This document shows, piece by piece, positions 56,001 through 64,000 of a DNA stretch of 64,000 nucleotides. Below the pieces are notes generated by a model. The model saw only the letters and a program-made list of their open reading frames with translations. It did no database searches and was not told where the DNA came from. Source of the DNA: Pseudomonadota bacterium. GTDB lineage: Bacteria; Pseudomonadota; Gammaproteobacteria; Xanthomonadales; Xanthomonadaceae. A program made the translations under genes and the position numbers. The stretch covers positions 1-64,000 of the forward strand of contig JAEWOJ010000127.1 of NCBI GenBank assembly GCA_023399815.1, in the 5' to 3' direction. Each line of letters starts with the position of its first letter. Position 1 is the first letter of the stretch.

Positions 56001-56885
56001 ATGCCCTCCCCTTCCTACCGCGGCCGTTTCGCCCCCTCGCCCACCGGCCCCCTGCACCTGGGCTCGATGCTGGCCGCCTTCGGCAGCTGGTTGCTGGCGC
56101 GGCAGGCCGGCGGCCGTTGGCTGGTGCGCATCGAGGATGTGGACCCGCCGCGCGAGGTGGCCGGCGCCGCCGCTTCGCAGCTGGCCACGCTGGCCGCGTT
56201 CGGCCTGTTGCCGGACGAACCGGTGCAGTACCAGAGCCGCCGCCACGCGCACTATCGCGCGGCCCTCGAGCGGCTGCTGGCCGAGGGCGAGGCCTTCCCT
56301 TGCCATTGCAGCCGCACCGACCTGGCCGGCCGGCACGGCATCCACCGCCAGTGCGTCGCCGGCCGGGAACGGCCACGGCCTGCCATCCGCCTGCGCGTGG
56401 CCGACGGCAGCCACGTCGCCTTCGACGACGGCCTGCAGGGCCGCTTCGCGCAGTGGGTGGACCGCGAGGTCGGCGACTTCGTGCTGCTGCGCGCCGACGG
56501 CTGCTGGGCCTACCAGCTGGCCGCGGTGGTGGACGACGCCGAACAGGGCATCACCGACGTGGTGCGCGGCGCCGACCTGATCGACTCCACCCCGCGCCAG
56601 ATCCTGCTGCAGCATGCGCTGGGACTGCCGACGCCGCGCCACCTGCACCTGCCGCTGCTGCTCGACGCGCACGGCGCCAAGCTGTCCAAGTCGCTGGCCG
56701 CGCGGCCGGTCGATCCCGACGATCCGTTGCCGGCGCTGCGCTGGCTGTGGGCCGCGCTGGGCCAGGATGCGGCGGAACTGGACGATGCCGGCTCGGTGCC
56801 GGCGCTGCTGGAACGCGCCGTCGCCGCGTTCCGGCCCGGCCGCCTGCGCCGCGATTCGATCGATGCCTTCCGCCCGTTGCCGTGA
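56001..56885 (+). CDS. gluQ: Glutamyl-Q tRNA(Asp) synthetase
   Basis: 294 residues from [20 protein letters not shown]; a TTG start 13 codons earlier is possible. Attaches Glu to queuosine in tRNA-Asp. It is the catalytic half of GluRS, no anticodon domain. HIGH is LHLGS, the zinc-like Cys residues are in [10 protein letters not shown] and HRQC, and the KMSKS motif is AKLSKS. Length is right for the family. Confidence 0.94.
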   Translation: MPSPSYRGRFAPSPTGPLHLGSMLAAFGSWLLARQAGGRWLVRIEDVDPPREVAGAAASQLATLAAFGLLPDEPVQYQSRRHAHYRAALERLLAEGEAFPCHCSRTDLAGRHGIHRQCVAGRERPRPAIRLRVADGSHVAFDDGLQGRFAQWVDREVGDFVLLRADGCWAYQLAAVVDDAEQGITDVVRGADLIDSTPRQILLQHALGLPTPRHLHLPLLLDAHGAKLSKSLAARPVDPDDPLPALRWLWAALGQDAAELDDAGSVPALLERAVAAFRPGRLRRDSIDAFRPLP

Positions 56886-56946
56886 CGGCGCCGGGTTCAC
56901 ATAGAATCGAACGCTCCCCTGCGCCAGCCCCCCCCGGAACGCATCC

Positions 56947-57690
56947 ATGACGACATCCCGTATTGCACTGGTCACCGGCGGCACCGGCGGCATCGGCACC
57001 GCGATCTGCCAGCGCCTGGCCGACCAGGGCCATCGCGTCGCCACCAACTTCCGCAATGCCGAGAAGGCCGGGCACTGGCAGCAGCAGATGCGCGCCAAGG
57101 GCTACGACATCGCCCTGTTTCCCGGCGACGTGTCCACGCCCGACGGCGGCCGCGAGCTGGTGCAGGCGGTGGAAGCCGGGATGGGGCCGGTGGAGATCCT
57201 GGTCAACAACGCCGGCATCACCCGCGACACCACCTTCCACCGCATGACCCCGGAGCAGTGGCACGAGGTGATCAACACCAATCTCAACTCGGTGTTCAAC
57301 GTCACCCGCCCGGTCATCGAGGGCATGCGCAGGCGCGGCTGGGGCCGGGTGATCCAGATCAGCTCGATCAACGGCCTCAAGGGCCAGTACGGCCAGGCCA
57401 ACTACGCCGCGGCCAAGGCCGGCATGCATGGATTCACCATCTCGCTGGCGCGCGAGAACGCCGGTTTCGGCATCACCGTCAACACCATCTCGCCGGGCTA
57501 CGTGGCCACCGACATGGTGATGGCGGTGCCGGAGGAAGTGCGCGCCAAGATCATCGCCGACATTCCCACCGGCCGCCTCGGCAAGCCGGAGGAAATCGCC
57601 TACGCGGTGGCCTTCCTGGTGGCCGAGGAAGCGTCGTGGATCACCGGCTCCAACCTGGACATCAACGGCGGCCACCACATGGGCTGGTGA
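56947..57690 (+). CDS. phaB: Acetoacetyl-CoA reductase
   Basis: 247 residues, classical SDR: VTGGTGGIG (NADPH loop), NNAGITRDTTFHRM, catalytic Ser in ISSINGLKGQYGQ, YAAAK and SPGYVATDMV. The NFRN and WQQQM features are those of PHB reductases, making 3-hydroxybutyryl-CoA. TAGAAT at 56902 is a possible -10 box. The PHA regulator gene follows; no PHA synthase gene is in the window. Confidence 0.92.
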   Translation: MTTSRIALVTGGTGGIGTAICQRLADQGHRVATNFRNAEKAGHWQQQMRAKGYDIALFPGDVSTPDGGRELVQAVEAGMGPVEILVNNAGITRDTTFHRMTPEQWHEVINTNLNSVFNVTRPVIEGMRRRGWGRVIQISSINGLKGQYGQANYAAAKAGMHGFTISLARENAGFGITVNTISPGYVATDMVMAVPEEVRAKIIADIPTGRLGKPEEIAYAVAFLVAEEASWITGSNLDINGGHHMGW

Positions 57691-57705
57691 CGCCGGGGCA
57701 ATCCA

Positions 57706-57817
57706 TGCTGCGCAGCACGGCCTTCCATGCTGCGCAGCACCGCAAGACCCTTCATTCCCGCCTGCACCCCGTACTTATGGCGGTTGCAAGCCCTGTTGCA
57801 CTGCGCCATGCTGCGCA
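57706..57817. promoter_or_regulatory. Palindromic operator candidates upstream of phaR
   Basis: TGCTGCGCAGCA occurs at 57706-57717 and 57728-57739, centres 22 bases apart (two helical turns), and a third partial copy TGCTGCGCA at 57809-57817, 25 bases before phaR. PhaR proteins are known to bind TGC/GCA-type dyads and repress their own gene. Confidence 0.6.
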
Positions 57818-57841
57818 CCTATCGTGAAGAGTGACTGCTTA

Positions 57842-58351
57842 ATGGCTGCGACCCGCATCATCAAGAAGTACCCCAACCGGCGGCTCTACGACACCGAAAT
57901 CTCCAGCTACATCACCATCGAGGATGTCCGCCAGCTGATCCTGGACGGCGAGGACTTCGAGGTCCGCGACGCCAAGAGCGGCGAGGACCTGACCCGCTCG
58001 GTGCTGCTGCAGATCATCGCCGACAAGGAACAGGACGGCGAACCGATGCTGTCCACGCAGCTGTTGAGCCAGTTGATCCGTTTCTATGGCGACTCGCTGC
58101 AGGGCTTCATGGGCAACTACCTGGAGCGCAGCATGCAGGTGTTCCTCGACCAGCAGCAGCAGTTCCGCCAGCAGATGGGCAACCTGCTCGGCCAGACACC
58201 GTGGGCGATGATGAACCAGCTCACCGAGCGCAACCTGGAGTTGTGGCAGGAATTCCAGCGCAGCATGGGTGCCGGCTTCGGCCGACCGCAGCCGGGCACC
58301 AAGCCACCGGAACCGCCGCCGCCGGGCGACAAGCGTCGCGGCAGCCGCTGA
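57842..58351 (+). CDS. phaR: Polyhydroxyalkanoate synthesis repressor PhaR
   Basis: 169 residues from MAATRIIKKYPNRRLYDTEI. N-terminal PHB/PHA accumulation regulator DNA-binding domain (to ~65), then the second regulator domain with SQLIRFYGDSLQGFMGNYLE and a Pro-rich basic tail. Senses PHA and represses phasin and itself. Preceded by paired palindromes and by phaB on the same strand. Confidence 0.93.
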   Translation: MAATRIIKKYPNRRLYDTEISSYITIEDVRQLILDGEDFEVRDAKSGEDLTRSVLLQIIADKEQDGEPMLSTQLLSQLIRFYGDSLQGFMGNYLERSMQVFLDQQQQFRQQMGNLLGQTPWAMMNQLTERNLELWQEFQRSMGAGFGRPQPGTKPPEPPPPGDKRRGSR

Positions 58352-58372
58352 GCGACATCCGCTGAAATGCAG

Positions 58373-58398
58373 GAAGGCCGACGCAAGCGTCGGCCTTC
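58373..58398. terminator. Terminator between phaR and the COQ7-family gene
   Basis: GAAGGCCGACGC-AA-GCGTCGGCCTTC, a perfect 12-bp stem flanked by T-rich sequence on the phaR side (TTCATTTCC). Bidirectional, between convergent genes. Confidence 0.85.
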
Positions 58399-58443
58399 TT
58401 CATTTCCGGGGTCGGCGCCCTTCCCGGCGAGAAAACCGGAGGC

Positions 58444-58986
58444 TCACAGCCGCATGCCCAACCAGATGACGGCCTCCGTGGAGCAGGACACCACGGGCGA
58501 CAGCAGCCGGGACCAGAGCGTACCGCCGTGGATATGGCCTGCCGAGCAGTCATGGTGCTGCTGCTCCTCCAGGACAATGGCGGAGATCGCAGCGACAGCG
58601 GATGGATCGTTACCCTGCAATGCCAAGAGCTGGTTTTCCAGATGTCGAAGAACGACGCTCTCGACCGCGACAGTCGTGGCTGAAATGGCACCCGCACCCA
58701 ACAGTCCGGTGAGGAGCCCGAGAACGCCGCCGCCGATGCCGCACAGCCAATAGCTCCGGCAACGCGCGCGCCCCCGGCGAGCCAGTTCCGCGCCGAAGAT
58801 GGCCCGATGCCGTTGCTCATGCGCGCGGAATTCCTTCAGCTCATCCACCATGCCGGGCGCAGTGAATCGCGCCATGAATAGCTGGCCGCTGTATATGTTG
58901 ACTGCGCCATGTTCTCCGGCGTGATTGACCTTGATGACCCGATCACCGAGATCGTTTCCAGCGGGAGAGGTCGCGACCAGTTTCAT
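58444..58986 (-). CDS. COQ7-family demethoxyubiquinone hydroxylase-like protein
   Basis: 180 residues. Di-iron ferritin-like protein: VNHAGEHGAVNIY (E..H), FRAHEQRHRAIFG (E..H), VESVVLRHLENQL and LEEQQHHDC give the Glu/His ligands; two hydrophobic helices (GIGGGVLGLLTGLLGAGAIS) lie between. COQ7 hydroxylates a ubiquinone precursor. Xanthomonads often have another coq7 gene; whether this one or that is the working enzyme cannot be told here. Confidence 0.85.
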   Translation of the reverse strand: MKLVATSPAGNDLGDRVIKVNHAGEHGAVNIYSGQLFMARFTAPGMVDELKEFRAHEQRHRAIFGAELARRGRARCRSYWLCGIGGGVLGLLTGLLGAGAISATTVAVESVVLRHLENQLLALQGNDPSAVAAISAIVLEEQQHHDCSAGHIHGGTLWSRLLSPVVSCSTEAVIWLGMRL

Positions 58987-58995
58987 GCGCTCGGC

Positions 58996-59985
58996 CTATG
59001 GCTTTCCGCCGCGCCCCTTCACCGCCGGCGTGCAGGCCGAACAGATGCGCTCGACCCTGTAGCCCTTCGCACGCAGCTTCTCGACCACGCCATCGCTGCC
59101 CAGCAGGTGCAGCGCGCCGACCACCACCAGCGTCGTGCCCTGCCCGGCCTGCAGGCGCTGCTGCAGCGGCGCCAGCCAGGCGTCGTTGCGCTCGGTGTTG
59201 ATGCGCCGGTACAGCGCCGGGTAGTCGCGCTTCATCTGCGTGGCCATGTCGCGCCACAAGGTGACGTCGTCGCCGCGGCGCCAGGCATCGTGCAGGCGCC
59301 GGCCCTGCTCGTCGCCCTTGTCCACCTGCTCCAGCGCCTCGCGCAGCAGCTGGCGCTGCTCGTCGACGCTCATGCCGTCGAGCATCGCGATCTGCGCCGC
59401 CGCGCTCTCCAGCCCCAGCGCCGGCTTGCCCACTTCGGCCGCGCGCGTCATCAGGTGACGGTCCAGTCCGGCCTGCGCATCCAGCCCCTGCCGCGCCATC
59501 TGCCCCAGGCTGATGGTCAGCCCGACGAACCAGGGCTTGAGCCCGGCCAGGCGGTCGATCGGCAGGCCGTTGGCGGCCGCGTATTCCTGCAGGCGCCCCC
59601 AGGTATCCGCATCCAGGTCGTCCTTGAGCAGGCGGCCGTCGCGGCGCAGCGCAGCCTGCGCCATCTGCGCGGCCAGCGTGGGCGAATTCATTTCCTCCGG
59701 CGCCAGCTCGAACAGCAACCGGCTCGACGCATCGAAGGCCTTGTCCACGTCCGTCGAGAGCGGATAGTCGTCCGCCTTGAGCAGGTGGAACGAGCCCAGC
59801 AGGTAGAGTTCTCCGCCCTGCGGCCCGCTCACCTTCCACAGCAGCGGCACTGGCGGCACATGGGCGGGTTTGCCGGCCGGCTCCGCCTGCCGCGCGGCGA
59901 CCATCGCCGGCGTGCCCAGCAACAGCAGGCCGCCCAGCAGCAGGCCGGCGGCGCGCGTCATCCATTTCATGCCGGCCCCGCTCAT
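58996..59985 (-). CDS. TraB/GumN family protein
   Basis: 329 residues; signal peptide (GLLLLGTPAMVAA). Two GxxH motifs typical of the TraB/GumN (Tiki-like) fold: YLLGSFHLLKADDYPL and VVVGALHLLGSDG. These are thought to be metal-dependent peptidases. Overlaps the DUF1684 gene by four bases, and is the last gene of the mutL run. Confidence 0.88.
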   Translation of the reverse strand: MSGAGMKWMTRAAGLLLGGLLLLGTPAMVAARQAEPAGKPAHVPPVPLLWKVSGPQGGELYLLGSFHLLKADDYPLSTDVDKAFDASSRLLFELAPEEMNSPTLAAQMAQAALRRDGRLLKDDLDADTWGRLQEYAAANGLPIDRLAGLKPWFVGLTISLGQMARQGLDAQAGLDRHLMTRAAEVGKPALGLESAAAQIAMLDGMSVDEQRQLLREALEQVDKGDEQGRRLHDAWRRGDDVTLWRDMATQMKRDYPALYRRINTERNDAWLAPLQQRLQAGQGTTLVVVGALHLLGSDGVVEKLRAKGYRVERICSACTPAVKGRGGKP

Positions 59986-60929
59986 GCGTGCTCTCCGCTG
60001 TCCGGCTTGACGTAGGCCTTCTCGCCGGCCTCGACCGGCATGTCCAGGCGGTTTTCAGGCGGCGGCAACGGGCAGGTCGCGAACGGCGTGAACGCGCACG
60101 GCGGGTTGTAGGCGCGGTTGAAGTCGATCACCACCTGGCCCTTGTCGTCCGGCACCGCCAGGTCGATGTAGCGGCCGGCGGCATAGCTGCCACGGCCGCT
60201 GGTGCGGTCGGCGAAGATCACGAACAGCGGCCGGCCCGGCTCGCCCAGCGCTTCCAGCCGCCAGGTGCGGCCGTCGTGCTCGAACTCGATGGCGCCGGCG
60301 TTGGCCTGTTCGGTGGTCAGGCCGGTGATGTCGACCACCGGCATCGTCTTGTCCGCATCGTGCGGCACGAAACGCGCGGTGATCCGCCAGGAAGGATCGG
60401 CCGGCCAGTAGTCCAGGTGGCCGAAATGGAGGCGCGCCGGCGCGTCGGCATGCTTGACCCGCAGCGCGTGGCGCGGTCCGCGGTGGATCAGGCTCAACGC
60501 GCCCTTGCCGTCGTCGAAGGCGATGACGGTCGGCTCGGCCTCGTCGTCGCCGTGGAACGGGATGCGCCCTTTCACCGGCTGACCGTCGACCTGCATCGCG
60601 ACGCCGGGCTCGGGGGTGAACCAGTAGCTTCCGCCGTCGCGCGTCACCATCCCCAGGCGCGGCGGCCCCATCGCCAGGCGGATGCCGCTGGTGCTGCCGC
60701 TGCCGATGTAGTGGGCTTTCAGCTCCAGCCAGTGCAGGCCGACCAGGCTGGTCCAGCCGTCCGGCGCGAGCAACTCGGCCTGGCGCTGTTCGCGCCAGAT
60801 GTCGTTGTTCATCAGGAACGCGGCGTCGAAACGCGGCGCATCCCCGGCCGGCTCATGCCGCTCCGCGTCGCCGCATCCGGCCAGCGTCATCGCGGCCAGC
60901 AGCAGCGCCGCGCCTCTCCATCGTTTCAT
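59982..60929 (-). CDS. DUF1684 lipoprotein
   Basis: 315 residues from MKRWRGAALLLAAMTLAGCG; the lipobox LAGC makes Cys19 the lipid site. DUF1684 markers: WREQRQAELLAPDGWTSLVG, FNRAYNPPCAFTPFATCPLP and ENRLDMPVEAGEK. The role is unknown; the NPPCAF..CPLPP part is the conserved core. Starts two bases after mutL's stop and overlaps GumN/TraB at its end, so it is in one transcript with mutL. Confidence 0.9.
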   Translation of the reverse strand: MKRWRGAALLLAAMTLAGCGDAERHEPAGDAPRFDAAFLMNNDIWREQRQAELLAPDGWTSLVGLHWLELKAHYIGSGSTSGIRLAMGPPRLGMVTRDGGSYWFTPEPGVAMQVDGQPVKGRIPFHGDDEAEPTVIAFDDGKGALSLIHRGPRHALRVKHADAPARLHFGHLDYWPADPSWRITARFVPHDADKTMPVVDITGLTTEQANAGAIEFEHDGRTWRLEALGEPGRPLFVIFADRTSGRGSYAAGRYIDLAVPDDKGQVVIDFNRAYNPPCAFTPFATCPLPPPENRLDMPVEAGEKAYVKPDSGEHA

Positions 60930-60931
60930 CG

Positions 60932-62779
60932 TCAACGTCCCCGCAGGAACCAGCGGTCGATCTCCGCCAGCGAAAAGCGCGCCCAGGTCGGGCGGCCGTG
61001 GTTGCATTGCCCGGAGCGCTCGGTGGCTTCCATGTCGCGCAGCAGGGCGTTCATTTCCGGAATGGTCAGGCGCCGGTTGGCGCGCACCGCACCGTGGCAG
61101 GCCATGGTCGAGAGCAGTTCGTCGCGCGCGCTGGCCACGCGCCGGCTCTGCCCGTGTTCGCGCAGGTCGGTGAGCACGTCGCGCAGCAGGCCTTCCGGCT
61201 CGGCGCTGGCCAGCAGCGCGGGAATGCTGCGCACATGCAGCGAGCCGGGACCGGAACGGGTCACCTCGAAGCCGAGTTCGGCCAGCGTCGCCGCCTCGCG
61301 CTCGGCGGTGTCGGCATCGCGCTCGCCCACCGCCAGGGTGATCGGCACAAGCAAGGGCTGCGCGTGCAGGCCGATGCCGTCGTGCGCGGTCTTCAGGCGT
61401 TCATAGCCGATGCGTTCGTGCGCGGCGTGCATGTCCACCACGATCAGGCCTTCGGCGTTCTCGGCCAGGATGTAGATGCCGTGCAGCTGCGCGATGGCAT
61501 AGCCCAGCGGCGGCACGCCGCTGTCGGCGGAAGTGGGCGGCAGGCCGGGGCCGCTGTCGATGGACGACTGCGCAACCTCGGCCGGCGCCGAATACAGCGC
61601 GGCATAGGCCGCCGGGGCCTCGGCCACGTGCAGGCCGAGCGGCGACTGCCGCGCCTGCCATGCGGTGCCTGCCCCCGTGCTGCCCATCGGCCGCGACAGC
61701 GCGTAGCCCGCGCCCTGCCCGCCCGCCGCCGGCAACCCGGCCTCGGCCGGATGCGGCGCTTGCCCGGCCACCGGCTCCATGCCGGCACGGGTTTCGGCCA
61801 GCGCGTCCTTGAGCGTGCGGTAGACGAAGTCGTGCACCAGCCGCGAGTCGCGGAAGCGCACTTCGTGCTTGGCCGGGTGCACGTTGACGTCCACCCGCGT
61901 CGGGTCCAGCTCCAGGAACAGCACGTAGGCCGGCTGGCGGCCGTGGTAGAGCACGTCGCCATAGGCCAGCTTCACCGCATGCGCCACGCTGCGGTCGCGC
62001 ACCGAGCGGCCGTTGACGTACAGGTACTGCTGGTCGGCGCTGGCGCGCGAATAGTGCGGCTGCGCGATCCAGCCGTGCAGGCGCAGGCCGGCGGCGCTGT
62101 GATCCACGCGCAGGGCCTGCCGCGCGAAATCCTCGCCCAGCGTTTCGCCCAGGCGCGCGTCCGAATACAGGTCGCCCGGCTTGTAGCGACGCGACGGCTT
62201 GCCGTTGTGCGAGACGCGCAGCTCCACGTCCGGGCGCGCCAGCGCCAGCGAGCGCAGCCATTCCTCGATGTGGCCCAGCTCGGTGCGCTCGGCGCGCAGG
62301 AACTTGCGCCGCGCCGGCACGTTGTAGAACAGCTCGCGCACCTCCACGGTGGTGCCCGGCGCATGCGCGCGCGGCGCCACGTCGCCGACCTTGCCGCCTT
62401 CGACCTGCAGCGCGGCGCCGTGCTCGTCCTGCGGCTGGCGCGAGGCCAGGGTGAAGCGGCTGACCGAAGCGATGGACGGCAGCGCCTCGCCGCGGAAACC
62501 AAGCGTGGCGACCGACTCCAGGTCATCGAGCGACGCGATCTTGCTGGTGGCATGGCGCGACACCGCCAGCGGCAACTGCTCGGCGGCGATGCCGCCGCCG
62601 TTGTCGCGGATGCGGATCAGGCGCACGCCGCCTTCTTCCAGGTCGATGTCGACACGGGTGGCGCCGGCGTCGAGCGCGTTCTCGACCAGTTCCTTGACCA
62701 CCGAGGCCGGGCGTTCGACCACCTCGCCGGCGGCGATCTGGTTGATCAGGATCTCGGGCAGCGGACGGATGGTGTTCAT
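60932..62779 (-). CDS. mutL: DNA mismatch repair protein MutL, endonuclease type
   Basis: 615 residues from [24 protein letters not shown] ATPase: [32 protein letters not shown], then the [11 protein letters not shown] fold 2. The C-terminal part keeps [12 protein letters not shown], which fits D(Q/M)HA-x2-E-x4-E, plus [10 protein letters not shown] and CNHGRPT, the metal-site motifs of nicking MutL, so strand nicking does not need MutH. A linker rich in Ala, Gly and Pro joins the halves. Downstream of amiC. Confidence 0.95.
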   Translation of the reverse strand: MNTIRPLPEILINQIAAGEVVERPASVVKELVENALDAGATRVDIDLEEGGVRLIRIRDNGGGIAAEQLPLAVSRHATSKIASLDDLESVATLGFRGEALPSIASVSRFTLASRQPQDEHGAALQVEGGKVGDVAPRAHAPGTTVEVRELFYNVPARRKFLRAERTELGHIEEWLRSLALARPDVELRVSHNGKPSRRYKPGDLYSDARLGETLGEDFARQALRVDHSAAGLRLHGWIAQPHYSRASADQQYLYVNGRSVRDRSVAHAVKLAYGDVLYHGRQPAYVLFLELDPTRVDVNVHPAKHEVRFRDSRLVHDFVYRTLKDALAETRAGMEPVAGQAPHPAEAGLPAAGGQGAGYALSRPMGSTGAGTAWQARQSPLGLHVAEAPAAYAALYSAPAEVAQSSIDSGPGLPPTSADSGVPPLGYAIAQLHGIYILAENAEGLIVVDMHAAHERIGYERLKTAHDGIGLHAQPLLVPITLAVGERDADTAEREAATLAELGFEVTRSGPGSLHVRSIPALLASAEPEGLLRDVLTDLREHGQSRRVASARDELLSTMACHGAVRANRRLTIPEMNALLRDMEATERSGQCNHGRPTWARFSLAEIDRWFLRGR

Positions 62780-62866
62780 GCCGCGCCCTCCAGCAGGGGA
62801 TGCGCGCGACGGGCAAGGAAAAACACGGGAATCAGGCGGAAATCGGGCATCGGCAGATGATAGCCG

Positions 62867-63173
62867 GTAGTGCCGGCCGCTGGCCGGCATCTGCACGGGG
62901 TCGGGATGTGCGAGGTCGCCGGCTGGCGGCCGGCACTACCGGAATCCTTCGGCTTTACTGCTGCCGTCGGCGATAGTGCCTGCGGCAGCTTCCATCTCAG
63001 CCTGCGCGCGAGGTTGCCGGCTGTAGGTCGGGGCTACGTCCCCGACACCACGCGTTGGCGTCTGGCATAAGCCGTCGGGGCGGCAGCCCCGACCTACAAG
63101 GTAGTGCCGGCCGCTGGCCGGCATCTGCATGGGGTCGGGATGTGCGAGGTTGCCGGCCGGCGGCCGGCACTAC
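62867..63173. repeat. REP cluster with a duplicated amiC tail
   Basis: REP pair 62867-62939 (GTAGTGCCGGCCGCTGGCCG..GGCCGGCACTAC), a 71-base copy of the amiC 3' end (62952-63022), a GTAGGTCGGGGCTACG-type REP pair (63023-63097), then a second GTAGTGCCGGCC pair (63101-63173) directly against the true amiC end. The first and last pairs are nearly identical. No gene in this gap. Confidence 0.85.
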
Positions 63174-63178
63174 CCGCT

Positions 63179-64000
63179 TTACTTGCTGCCGCCGGCGACG
63201 GTGCCTGCGGCAGCTTCCATCTCGGCCTGCGCGCGGGCGGCGAACAGCGTGCCCGGCGGCGGCTGCCGGCTGAAATAGGTGTGCACGCCATCGAGCACGG
63301 CACCGGCGACGCGGCGCTGGTAGGCCGGGTCGTTCAGGCGGCGCTCTTCGTCCGGATTGGAGATGAAGGCGGTTTCCACCAGCATCGCCGGCATGTCCGA
63401 GGTGCGCAACACCGCGAAGTTCGCCCGCTCCAGGTTCGGCTTGTGGTTGTTGCCGATCCGCTTCAGGCCGCCCAGCACGTGGCCGGCCGCGTCCTCGGAA
63501 GCCTTCATGTTGCCGCTCTGCGCCAGGTCCAGCAGCACGTTGGCCAGGGTGCCCTCGGTGCGATTGAGGCTGACGCCGCCGATCAGGTCGGCCGCGTTTT
63601 CCTTGTCCGCCAGCCAGCGCGCGCGCTGCGAGGACGCGCCCTTGGTGGAGAGCACGTACACCGACGAGCCGGTAGCCGCGCGGTTCTCGGCCGCGTCGGC
63701 GTGGATCGAGATGAAGATGTCGGCCTTGGCCGCGCGCGCGCGCTGGGCGCGCATCGGCAGCGGGATGAACACATCGGTGTCGCGGGTCAGGTAGGCGCGC
63801 AGGCCCGGGGTGGCATTGACCTGCCGCGCCAGTTCGCGCGCCACCGCCAGGGTGACGTCCTTCTCGCGCTTGCCGGTCGGGCCGATCGCGCCGGGGTCCT
63901 GGCCGCCGTGGCCAGGATCGATCGCGACCACCAGCGTGCGCATGCCCGGCTGCATGCGGATGCGCGAGGCATCGCTGGGCATGACCGGGCGCGGCGCAGG
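63179..64000 (-). CDS. amiC: N-acetylmuramoyl-L-alanine amidase AmiC (5' partial)
   Basis: The last 273 residues are here; the frame stays open to the window end. Amidase_3 domain: VVAIDPGHGGQDPGAIGPTG, KEKDVT-like KREKDVTLAV, FISIHADAAENR, and LVETAFISNPDEE hold the zinc His/Glu residues. Cleaves the amide between MurNAc and the peptide in septum splitting. The tail (RAQAEMEAAAGTVAGGSK) is repeated in broken form 220 bases further on. Confidence 0.95.
   Translation of the reverse strand, partial: PAPRPVMPSDASRIRMQPGMRTLVVAIDPGHGGQDPGAIGPTGKREKDVTLAVARELARQVNATPGLRAYLTRDTDVFIPLPMRAQRARAAKADIFISIHADAAENRAATGSSVYVLSTKGASSQRARWLADKENAADLIGGVSLNRTEGTLANVLLDLAQSGNMKASEDAAGHVLGGLKRIGNNHKPNLERANFAVLRTSDMPAMLVETAFISNPDEERRLNDPAYQRRVAGAVLDGVHTYFSRQPPPGTLFAARAQAEMEAAAGTVAGGSK

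Noticed and set aside
58221..58820. 199-codon frame overlapping the COQ7-family gene
   Set aside because: Same strand, other frame; the COQ7 frame has all Glu/His ligands, this one has no motif.
63023..63097. Possible terminator or attenuator of amiC-mutL
   Set aside because: The palindrome belongs to the GTAGGTC REP family (also at 21430) and lacks a T tract.

Overview
The window looks like the chromosome of a high-GC gammaproteobacterium of the Xanthomonadaceae (Lysobacteraceae), of the Lysobacter / Luteimonas / Pseudoxanthomonas / Stenotrophomonas kind. The evidence is an arginine cluster built on N-acetylornithine carbamoyltransferase and a fused acetylglutamate synthase/kinase, a DksA-type protein with a very long Lys/Ala/Pro tail, and many GTAG-headed REP palindromes between genes. 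The genus cannot be fixed from sequence reading alone.

Layout. 1-1.9 kb: the end of an RHS protein carrying an M23 peptidase, a lipoprotein (candidate immunity protein), then decayed HTH and RHS fragments and tRNA-Pro. 2.1-3.4 kb: a CynX-type MFS transporter. 3.4-14.3 kb: a minus-strand arginine/proline block (argF', argG, argE', argA/B, GNAT, argC, argH, yciI-like, proB, proA), punctuated by REPs. 14.6-21.4 kb: cysS, sufE-MFS, a DUF72 gene, a deletion scar joining a headless MerR regulator and a headless, frameshifted epimerase, and a DJ-1/PfpI protein that still has a perfect MerR-type operator upstream.

21.57-36.55 kb is an integrative genomic island of about 15 kb inserted in the 3' end of the dksA-like gene. 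Imperfect 21-bp att repeats bound it, the tyrosine integrase lies at one end, and the gene's old terminator is stranded at the other. The cargo looks defensive. It has a Lamassu/ABC-3C-like trio (SIR2 effector, small middle protein, Rad50-like SMC ATPase with a zinc hook), a Fic protein, and a translationally coupled four-gene unit (78 aa, 278 aa, PD-(D/E)XK-like 566 aa, PIN-like 370 aa). I cannot match the four-gene unit to a named system, so it is the best candidate for something undescribed.

36.5-64 kb is core genome: dksA-like, yidD, dihydroorotase, an M23 peptidase, an HTH-DUF805 fusion, a phytoene/squalene-synthase-like protein, an AraC regulator facing a DUF6265 gene, gph-ubiG-mtaD-like-TMEM175-efp, epmB (which modifies EF-P), a periplasmic binding protein coupled to a GGDEF-EAL enzyme, trmJ facing suhB, a 0.9-kb structured non-coding inverted repeat, htpX, gluQ-rs, phaB-phaR with a paired palindromic operator candidate, a COQ7-family gene, GumN/TraB, a DUF1684 lipoprotein, mutL of the endonuclease type, and the 3' part of amiC. 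In two places (epmB end, amiC end) gene tails have been duplicated together with REP elements.
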